From Larkinella arboricola (lineage in GTDB: Bacteria; Bacteroidota; Bacteroidia; Cytophagales; Spirosomataceae): a DNA stretch of 64,000 nucleotides. The position numbers and the translations under genes are program-made. Below are positions 57,332 to 64,000 of this stretch, in pieces; within the stretch, counting starts at the first letter, position 1, and each line of letters opens with the position of its first letter. A model generated the notes under the pieces. That model was not told the origin of the DNA and did not search any database. It worked only from the letters and a program-made list of their open reading frames with translations. Location of the stretch: NCBI RefSeq assembly GCF_003259745.1, contig NZ_QLMC01000005.1:310001-374000 (forward strand), read 5' to 3'.

Positions 57332-60300
57332 TTAAAATTGGTCGTCCTCCCAGCTCTGGAGGGCGGAGGTGGCCGTTGCTGGCGTCGGGACGGGGGCAGA
57401 AGGCCGTTCGATGGGCGTTGGGCGGGGTTGCACACCGGGGCGGGGAGCCTCTGGCACCGGGCCAAACAGGCGGTTGAACGAGCGGGTATACTGGATACTC
57501 ATCCCTCCCCCGGTAGTGAGCGTCCCGTAGGTCGTTGCGCTATAAATACCGAGCTGGTTCTGGTTTCGGTTATACATCTTCAGCCGAAGCTGTCCGTCGG
57601 GCGACAGCCAGTATTCCAGCGTCCATTCACCCAGCAAACTCGCAACGCTGGTCTGATTCTGGCCGTAGGTGAAACCGCCGTCCCGGCTGATCCGGAAGCG
57701 GTCGTTAAAGCGGTACGAGAACCGGAACTGAAGATTATTGACCATGTTCTGATCCAGGCCGTTCAGCGAAACGCCCACGTCGAGGTTCTTGTCCAGCGTA
57801 GAAGCCAGACGGCTGATCTGGTTTGAAATCAACTCGCTCAGGCTATTGGTCAGACCCGAACCCACCATATTGTTGGTCGTTGCCGCCGGATCAATCAGGC
57901 CCATACCTTCACCGGGAGCCAGCTGACTGAAGAGCAGAATACTGCTCACCTGCCGACCAAGCTCCTGATCGTTGCTTTTCAGCCGGGACTCAAAAGCGGC
58001 CACGGCCTGCCGGAAATCCGGTTGCTGCGGGTATTCTTTGACCTTCAGGTCGTAGGAAATATCCGGCTGTAAAAGCCGCCCGTTCAGGTTAATCAGCAAA
58101 TCGACGGGATACCGGCGGGTTCGGTCGGGGTTATTGGAGTTGCCCGAAGAATAATATTGCAGGATGGGCGCCAGCGAGGCATACTGCGTATACGCCGTTT
58201 TAACGTCTACCATCGCTTCGTACGGGTCGCCGGTCCAGGTGATGCGGCTGTTGGGCAGCATCTGGAACCGTTTGTTGATCACGTTTTCAAACGTGAAGGT
58301 ATATTCGCCCTGCTGGATTTCGTAGGCGCCGGTCATCGTAAAATCACCTTTGGTATCAATCCGCATCGCCAGCTGCCCCGTACCGTACGCTTTCATAATA
58401 TCACCGGTCTGCCGGTCGAGCTGAATTTCGCAGTAGGCATCAGGTGTGATGGACAAATTAAAATCCATGCTAATGCCCGACAGATCGACCACCGGCTCAT
58501 TGGGGCGGTTCACGCTGTCGCGCCGGGCCGGGTTGACATTGACAAACCGGATCACTTCTTCCTGCGAAACCGTTGCGGCCTGATCGAGCGGAATGTAAAT
58601 CCGGGTTCCGCGGTTGCTGGTTACATTGGCCCGGATCGCCAGGTTATCAAATGGCCCTTCAATGCTGGCCCGTCCGCTGGCAACGGCGGTACCGTAAAAG
58701 TCCTCGTTGTCTTTCAGCGTCGTGTTCATGATCTTGAAGTTCTTCATGTCCACGATATTCATATCCACCGTGAAGTACTTGAAACCGTCGTGAAAAACAC
58801 CACCCCGCAGGGTTGCGCGCCCGCCGTTCAGGTCCGTCAGCATCATGTCGCGGGCGACAATCTCGTTGGGGCCAAAGTAGATTTTATCCGAAAATCCAAC
58901 GTCGGCTTTCAGGTAATCGAGTGTCAGCTTACCGTTCGTAATATCGACCGTACCGCCCAGAACTGGACTGCTGGCGGGCCCCTGAACGGTTACCGTACCG
59001 TTGGCTTTGCCGCTCACATTCGTAGCAATTCCCTGTAGAAAAGGCTCCAGAATCTGAAGGTCGGTTTCCCGAAGAACGGCTTCCAGATCCAGTGGATTGT
59101 CCGCTGATTGGCTCGGGTTATAAACGCCGGTAATGGCCAGTATTTCGCGGTCGAGCCGCCGAATCCGGGTGTCCAGATTGATACGGTTTGACTGGTCGAG
59201 CGTACTACGGTTGACGACGTTGCCAATCAAAAAGTCATTGTATTTCAGGGAATCAATTGTAATGTCGCCGTTAAGCAGGGGCAAACCGTATAGACCGCGA
59301 ATCGCTACTTTGCCGTTGGCAAGGCCCGCAATTCGGGTGTTGAATACCGGGTTAAGCGTCGCCAGGGCAAAGTTTTTAGCTTCAACCTGGAGGGTTTGTA
59401 ACGAATCCCGCGAGACTTGCCCACTGATCGAAACCTGTTGATTCTGATTGGCGACCGACAGGTTGCGGACGGTAATTTCCGGTCCGACAAACCGGATCAG
59501 GTTTTCGGGTGAGATGGCCCAGGTGCTGTCCAGCAACCGGAACCGCGAGCGTTCGAGTTCGACATCGATGGCATCCCCTTTGAACGTCAGCGAACCGTTG
59601 AGGTCGGCCCGGTTGGTGCTTTTTTGCTGTTGTAGACTCGTGGTAAAATCAATGTGGTTGACGTCCCACGATGCTTCCGCCTGTAGATTTTCGGTAGCCG
59701 CCAGCGAACCGAATTGCTGCTGAGTCGAAGTGATGATCAGCGACGCCAGTACATCCGGCGAATAAACATACTTCGACGTATTGAGGTCAATCGTGCTTTT
59801 GTAAAAGTTGTACTCGTCAAATTTCAGCGTATCAATGGTTCCGTTCACGGTTAACAGCGACGTCTGATCAATCCCGAAGCGTCCTTCCAGCCTTGTATTG
59901 GGCGACATATACAGCGACGGATACACCAGCGCCAGCAGCGGCTGCGAGTTTTTGAGCAAAAACGAATAGTCGATGTTGTAGGGCGAAATGGGTACCGGTT
60001 TGCGGAGTCGTTGCTGATAATAGGCGGCCAGCCCGGCGGCATTTCCGGCAAAGTTCAGCCGGTATTCCCGTGCAATCCGGTTCAGGTCATCGGCAACCTC
60101 GGTGAGCAGAAAGTTACCGTTTAGGTTTGCGTCGAGGTAGTCCGAATTGACCGAAATCGAGCGCACGCTGTCGATCATCGACGACGCCAGAAACAGCGTA
60201 TCCAGCACGAGGCTGCGCTTCCGGTACGTCATTGATGTATTCAGCAGCCGGGCGTTTCCAACCAGTTCGTTCAGCGTATTTCCTTCCAGCTTCACATCCA

Positions 60301-61981
60301 GATCACTCCGTACCGACAGGCTGTCGTCGAGCAGTTTGGTGGCCAGAAAATCGGCTTTCTGGATCGTACCTTTCACCTGAAACTGATTTTTCGCGCCCCG
60401 CAGGTCGAACTCGCCGTCCAGGTTGAACGTCAGGTTGGTGTCCTGAACGCTGACCAGCCCCTGGAAAAAAGACTTCTGCAAATTGCCCTTCACCACCATG
60501 TTGCGGTAGTTGTACTGGCGAAAACCCACGCGGCTAAATCGGGCGTTCAGATCCAGCGAACCGTCTTTAATGGTCAGGCCCCGGCCTTCAAACGTGCCCT
60601 GGCCGTCGATGCGTTGCACCAGTTCGGGCCGGTCGATGAGCGAACCCACATTCACATCCGTCAGTTTCAGGTTGCCCCGGTAGGTGGTGGCCCGGTCACC
60701 ATCCAGGCGCAGAGCCAGGTCGCCGGTCACCGTGCCAATATCGGTGCGGAAGGTCCCGGCGGTTTTGAAGTCAATAAACTGCCCGGCGTAGGTGGCTGCA
60801 AAGTGGACGGTACCCAGTTTGCGGGCAATCTCATTAAACGCCGAGTCGGAATAGTAGGGCCGCAGGTCGAGCATATTGACCTGTGACGGTTTAAACCGGA
60901 AATCGACCACGGTATTGACGTCGGTGTCCGGTAAGCCTTTGAATGACAGATCGCCCACAAGCCGACTCCGGCGGTTTTGCCCAAACCGGATGTCGGCGTT
61001 GGTTACTTTGAAATTCCGGATGTAACCGACGTAATCACCCGATGCCTGGGCCACGTCAAAATTCTTGTCAAAGTACGAGGTGAACGGGGCCAGATCCTGC
61101 GCCCGCACAACGGCATTGCGCAGGTTTGCCCGCATGATCACCTCGTCGTTGAATTCGTTGAAGGCCGAAAAACTGTCGTAGGAAAACACCACACGGTTGC
61201 GGACCGTCGAGCCGTTGATGCGGGCCAGCAGGTCATCAAGCCGCATTTCCTTGGCGCAGTAAAGAAACTTTGTATCGAGTCGGTGAATCCGCAGATTGGC
61301 CTGTTTTTCAAGACCTTTCATGCGTTTGATGTCCACGGCAATGGTATCGCCGAGCAGCAGAAAATCTTTCAGACTGGCGCTTAGCCCGTTGACCACAAAG
61401 TGATTGTAATCGAACCGGCGGCCACTCATGGCCGGTTTTCGCTGGTCGTGGTATGTAAACTTACCGTCGATCAGGGTGGCTTTCCCGATGGTAAACGGAA
61501 CGTTCTGGTTGGGAATAGACGGTTTGGTGGTGTCGCGGGTCAGTTCGTTGATGCGGGCCAGAAAGTCGTCCATGTTGAGGTTGCCGGTTTTGGCATCCTT
61601 CACCAGCACCACATCGGGTTTGTAAAGCAGCACTTCGTCGAGGTGAATGTCGCGGCTGGCGTTGTTGATGAGCGTTTCCAGTTCGAGCGAAACCTCGAGC
61701 CGCCCCACGTTGATCATCGGTTTCAGATCGCGGTTCCGAATCGTTACTTCCTCCAGCGCCACGGAGTTAACCCAGACGTTGGGGAAGGAAAAATTGATGT
61801 CAACTCGCTGGATGTCAACCGGGAATAGAAGTTTTTCGGAGACTTGTTTGGCGGCATACCGTACCACTTTGGTTTGTACCGCCGGTATTTGCAAACTAAT
61901 CACCACAATTCCGATGGCCAGCAATACCACCAGAACGGTGTACAGCAGGGTCTTGAGAAGTATGGTGAAGAATGACCGCAT
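57332..61981 (-). CDS. tamB: TamB-like translocation and assembly module protein
   Basis: A 1549-residue AsmA/TamB (DUF490) protein. One N-terminal signal-anchor helix (residues ~8-30) is followed by an AsmA-like start (FPVDIQRVDINFSFPNVWV), ~1100 residues of repeated short beta strands forming the periplasm-spanning hydrophobic groove, and a C-terminal TamB domain (VVDLSGISMDFNLSITPDA, YEIQQGEYTFTFENVINK, then FRFSYRFNDRFRISRDGG). TamB-type proteins move phospholipids to, or help insert barrel proteins in, the outer membrane. The Pro-rich C-terminal tail is an extra. It is divergent from tsaD across 161 bp, an arrangement seen in other Bacteroidota. No BamA/TamA partner is adjacent. Confidence 0.92.
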   Translation of the reverse strand: MRSFFTILLKTLLYTVLVVLLAIGIVVISLQIPAVQTKVVRYAAKQVSEKLLFPVDIQRVDINFSFPNVWVNSVALEEVTIRNRDLKPMINVGRLEVSLELETLINNASRDIHLDEVLLYKPDVVLVKDAKTGNLNMDDFLARINELTRDTTKPSIPNQNVPFTIGKATLIDGKFTYHDQRKPAMSGRRFDYNHFVVNGLSASLKDFLLLGDTIAVDIKRMKGLEKQANLRIHRLDTKFLYCAKEMRLDDLLARINGSTVRNRVVFSYDSFSAFNEFNDEVIMRANLRNAVVRAQDLAPFTSYFDKNFDVAQASGDYVGYIRNFKVTNADIRFGQNRRSRLVGDLSFKGLPDTDVNTVVDFRFKPSQVNMLDLRPYYSDSAFNEIARKLGTVHFAATYAGQFIDFKTAGTFRTDIGTVTGDLALRLDGDRATTYRGNLKLTDVNVGSLIDRPELVQRIDGQGTFEGRGLTIKDGSLDLNARFSRVGFRQYNYRNMVVKGNLQKSFFQGLVSVQDTNLTFNLDGEFDLRGAKNQFQVKGTIQKADFLATKLLDDSLSVRSDLDVKLEGNTLNELVGNARLLNTSMTYRKRSLVLDTLFLASSMIDSVRSISVNSDYLDANLNGNFLLTEVADDLNRIAREYRLNFAGNAAGLAAYYQQRLRKPVPISPYNIDYSFLLKNSQPLLALVYPSLYMSPNTRLEGRFGIDQTSLLTVNGTIDTLKFDEYNFYKSTIDLNTSKYVYSPDVLASLIITSTQQQFGSLAATENLQAEASWDVNHIDFTTSLQQQKSTNRADLNGSLTFKGDAIDVELERSRFRLLDSTWAISPENLIRFVGPEITVRNLSVANQNQQVSISGQVSRDSLQTLQVEAKNFALATLNPVFNTRIAGLANGKVAIRGLYGLPLLNGDITIDSLKYNDFLIGNVVNRSTLDQSNRINLDTRIRRLDREILAITGVYNPSQSADNPLDLEAVLRETDLQILEPFLQGIATNVSGKANGTVTVQGPASSPVLGGTVDITNGKLTLDYLKADVGFSDKIYFGPNEIVARDMMLTDLNGGRATLRGGVFHDGFKYFTVDMNIVDMKNFKIMNTTLKDNEDFYGTAVASGRASIEGPFDNLAIRANVTSNRGTRIYIPLDQAATVSQEEVIRFVNVNPARRDSVNRPNEPVVDLSGISMDFNLSITPDAYCEIQLDRQTGDIMKAYGTGQLAMRIDTKGDFTMTGAYEIQQGEYTFTFENVINKRFQMLPNSRITWTGDPYEAMVDVKTAYTQYASLAPILQYYSSGNSNNPDRTRRYPVDLLINLNGRLLQPDISYDLKVKEYPQQPDFRQAVAAFESRLKSNDQELGRQVSSILLFSQLAPGEGMGLIDPAATTNNMVGSGLTNSLSELISNQISRLASTLDKNLDVGVSLNGLDQNMVNNLQFRFSYRFNDRFRISRDGGFTYGQNQTSVASLLGEWTLEYWLSPDGQLRLKMYNRNQNQLGIYSATTYGTLTTGGGMSIQYTRSFNRLFGPVPEAPRPGVQPRPTPIERPSAPVPTPATATSALQSWEDDQF

Positions 61982-62130
61982 CTAGCTCTAATGAACAAGT
62001 AACAATGTACAATGAAAAAAGAACAATATCTACCCGTTTAGACGTCTTGTTGGAGGTAAAGTTTAATCAAATCGGACGGGTTTTAGCGGTTCATTCTTCC
62101 TTGTCCATTTTTCATTACTTCAAGATTCAT

Positions 62131-62138
62131 TACTTTTG
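62131..62138 (+). promoter_or_regulatory. -7 element of tsaD
   Basis: TACTTTTG fits TAnnTTTG and ends only four bases before the ATG at 62143, which would place the transcript start at or within a few bases of the start codon. A T-rich run occupies the -33 area. Confidence 0.5.
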
Positions 62139-62142
62139 AAAA

Positions 62143-63138
62143 ATGACAATTCTGGCAATTGAGTCTTCCTGCGACGAAACGTCGGCTTCCGTGTGTGTTA
62201 ACGGAAAAATACAATCCAATGTTGTAGCCACGCAGTTAATCCACGAACAATACGGTGGTGTTGTCCCCGAATTGGCGTCGCGTGTGCATCAGCAACGGAT
62301 CGTGCCGGTCGTCGAACGGGCCTTGCAGGAGGCAAATATAGAGAAAAACGCGCTAAATGCCGTTGCTTTCACCCGCGGACCCGGTTTATTGGGTTCGCTG
62401 CTGGTGGGTACATCCTTTGCCAAAGCCCTTGCGCTGGCCCTGGCGATTCCGCTTATCGAAGTACACCACATGCAGGCCCACGTACTGGCCCATTTCATTG
62501 ATGAACACCGTGTGCCCCGGTTTCCGTTCCTGTGCCTGACGGTGAGCGGGGGGCACACCCAGATTGTGCTCGTGCGCGATTACCTGGATATGGAGATTAT
62601 CGGCCAGACCCAGGATGATGCCGTGGGCGAAGCGTTTGACAAAACCGCCAAGCTGCTGAACCTGCCTTATCCGGGTGGCCCGCTCATTGACCGCTACGCC
62701 CAGCAGGGGAACCCCACGGCTTTTCAATTCCCGGAGGTGGAAATGCCGGGACTGGATTATTCGTTTAGCGGGATTAAAACGGCTTTTCTGTACTTTCTGC
62801 AAAAACAAACGAAGGCCAATCCCGATTTTGTGGCGCAGAACTTACCGGATATCTGCGCGAGCATTCAGCAAACGCTCATCAAGATTCTGCTGACGAAACT
62901 GCGGAAAGCCGCCCGGCAGACCGGTATCCGCGAAATTGCGCTGGCGGGCGGGGTGTCGGCCAATTCGGGATTGCGGACCGCGCTGGCCGAGATGGGAGGG
63001 CAGGAAGGCTGGAACGTCTACATTCCGAAGTTCGAGTATTGCACCGACAACGCGGCCATGATTGCGATGGCGGCCCATTTTAAATTTCTAAAAGGAGAAT
63101 TTACCTCGCAGGAAGTTAGCCCGCTGCCCCGTTGGTGA
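62143..63138 (+). CDS. tsaD: tRNA threonylcarbamoyladenosine transferase TsaD
   Basis: A 331-residue Kae1/TsaD protein that transfers the threonylcarbamoyl group onto A37 of ANN-decoding tRNAs with TsaB and TsaE. Recognised segments: ILAIESSCDETSASV at the start, PGLLGSLLVGTSFAKAL, the metal site VHHMQAHVLAHF (~residues 106-117), TVSGGHTQIVLV, and the C-terminal LAGGVSANSGLR and YCTDNAAMIAMAA with the third metal ligand. The length is normal and all motifs are intact. It is essential in most bacteria. The start codon sits four bases after a TACTTTTG element. Confidence 0.96.
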   Translation: MTILAIESSCDETSASVCVNGKIQSNVVATQLIHEQYGGVVPELASRVHQQRIVPVVERALQEANIEKNALNAVAFTRGPGLLGSLLVGTSFAKALALALAIPLIEVHHMQAHVLAHFIDEHRVPRFPFLCLTVSGGHTQIVLVRDYLDMEIIGQTQDDAVGEAFDKTAKLLNLPYPGGPLIDRYAQQGNPTAFQFPEVEMPGLDYSFSGIKTAFLYFLQKQTKANPDFVAQNLPDICASIQQTLIKILLTKLRKAARQTGIREIALAGGVSANSGLRTALAEMGGQEGWNVYIPKFEYCTDNAAMIAMAAHFKFLKGEFTSQEVSPLPRW

Positions 63139-63182
63139 ACCAGCTCGGCCAACGGTCGGAACCGATTTCGTACCTTCGCTTT

Positions 63183-64000
63183 ATGAACACCCCCGTCTTA
63201 AAAGAAATCTGGATTTACCCCATCAAATCCCTGGGCGGTATTTCGCTCTCGGAAGCCGTTGTTGAACAAAAAGGGTTTCAGTATGACCGCCGGTGGATGC
63301 TGGTGGAACCGAACGGAAAATTTCTGACGCAGCGCGAACATACCGTCATGGCGCTGGTGAACGTGGAAATGAGCGACGAATTTCTGCGGGTTTACCACCG
63401 CCACCACCCGGACGATGGGCTGGAAATTCCGCTCAACCAAACCACCGGCGAAGCCCTGACGGCTTACGTCTGGGATGATCAGGCCGTTGATGCGCAGGTG
63501 GTGAGTCGGCAGGCCGACGAGTGGTTCAGCCGCCTGCTCGGTTTGCCGTGTCGGCTGGTGTACATGCCCGATAATTCGCTGCGCCCGGTCGATCCGAGAT
63601 ACGCCCGGCCCGACGATGTGGTCAGTTTTGCCGACGATTTTCCGTACCTGCTCATCAGCACCGATTCGCTGGACGAACTAAACCGCCGGGCCGGGGCGTC
63701 GCTGGAGATGATTCGTTTTCGGCCCAATCTGGTGGTAGAGGGCACAAGTCCGCATGACGAAGACACCTGGTACCACTTCCGGATTGGTGACCTGGCCTTT
63801 TACGGCGTCAAGCCCTGCGCCCGTTGTGTGCTGACGACAATCGATCCGGAAACCGCCCGGAAAGGCAAAGAACCGCTCAAAACGCTGGCGACCTACCGCC
63901 GACTGGACAATAAACTTTTGTTTGGGCAAAACGTGCTGGCCGAAACGTCAGGAACGCTGCGTGTGGGCCAGCCGGTCACGGTGTTGGAACGGCGCCCCGC
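63183..64000 (+). CDS. MOSC-domain protein (mARC/YcbX-like), 3' end outside window
   Basis: The frame is open from the ATG at 63183 to the right edge (272 codons visible). The MOSC N-terminal beta-barrel (LKEIWIYPIKSLGGISLSEA, then YDRRWMLVEPNGKFLTQRE) is followed by the MOSC domain with the molybdenum-ligating Cys region YGVKPCARCVLTTIDPET, as in mARC and YcbX, which reduce N-hydroxylated compounds. A YcbX-type ferredoxin domain may lie beyond the edge; the visible end VGQPVTVLERR is where the MOSC domain closes, so few residues may be missing. It lies 44 bp after tsaD. TACCTTCG before the ATG is a near-match to a -7 element. Confidence 0.85.
   Translation, partial: MNTPVLKEIWIYPIKSLGGISLSEAVVEQKGFQYDRRWMLVEPNGKFLTQREHTVMALVNVEMSDEFLRVYHRHHPDDGLEIPLNQTTGEALTAYVWDDQAVDAQVVSRQADEWFSRLLGLPCRLVYMPDNSLRPVDPRYARPDDVVSFADDFPYLLISTDSLDELNRRAGASLEMIRFRPNLVVEGTSPHDEDTWYHFRIGDLAFYGVKPCARCVLTTIDPETARKGKEPLKTLATYRRLDNKLLFGQNVLAETSGTLRVGQPVTVLERRP

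Noticed and set aside
58157-59038. 293-codon plus-strand frame
   Set aside because: It is antisense to tamB; no family features, and tamB is clearly coding through this stretch.
1-64000. CRISPR arrays, rRNA genes, riboswitches
   Set aside because: No regularly spaced repeats, rRNA sequence or known riboswitch core could be recognised anywhere in the window.

Overview
The window looks like a chromosome segment of a Cytophagales-type Bacteroidota (Spirosoma/Larkinella-like). Evidence: a T9SS-type C-terminal sorting domain, LytS/LytTR two-component pairs, a YfhO protein, a 1549-aa TamB, MutS2, a single-subunit PurS, and -7 elements of the form TAnnTTTG, the Bacteroidota primary sigma-factor motif. 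Genus is inferred from protein flavour only. Most of the window is moderately GC-rich. The first ~4.7 kb is strikingly AT-rich and looks acquired.

Region 1-5.1 kb is an accessory island in decay: a cut-off XRE regulator, a two-gene unit (four-helix membrane protein plus a nucleoside-deoxyribosyltransferase/TIR-like protein), a secreted beta-rich protein, a frameshifted tyrosine-recombinase remnant, a RES-like protein and a phage-like gene fragment. The membrane/NDT-like pair is the best candidate here for an undescribed defence or signalling system.

Region 5.1-16.6 kb carries an unusual LytTR-receiver fusion and a block of stress-type functions: manganese catalase, GRP-type transporter, DUF2231 protein, zinc alcohol dehydrogenase, a GH2 glycosidase/alpha-beta hydrolase operon, an SPW-repeat membrane protein and a YciF-like ferritin-fold protein.

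Region 16.7-30.7 kb holds a cyanophycinase-like peptidase, an orphan SdhB paralogue, UvsE endonuclease, a lone chemoreceptor-type sensor domain, a ROK kinase/SIS isomerase pair, a molybdopterin oxidoreductase, YfhO, MutS2 and an HMG-CoA-lyase-like enzyme.

Region 30.9-50 kb holds an IscA-like protein missing its C-terminal cysteines, a 1253-aa NtrY-like histidine kinase, a NUMOD4/HNH protein, a pssA-purS-fabH operon, DNA polymerase IV, a T9SS-exported DUF5060 glycosidase-like protein, tRNA-Asp with a clear promoter and terminator, a DinB-fold/Nif3/zinc-ribbon gene run, a TPR protein, one LytS/LytTR pair and a histidine phosphatase.

Region 50-64 kb holds a hotdog thioesterase, a CheY-like regulator, a second LytS/LytTR pair, menF, two small acidic proteins, an orphan outer-membrane efflux protein preceded by the tail of a lost membrane-fusion protein, tamB, divergent tsaD, and a MOSC protein running off the right edge. 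No rRNA, CRISPR array or intact insertion sequence was seen.
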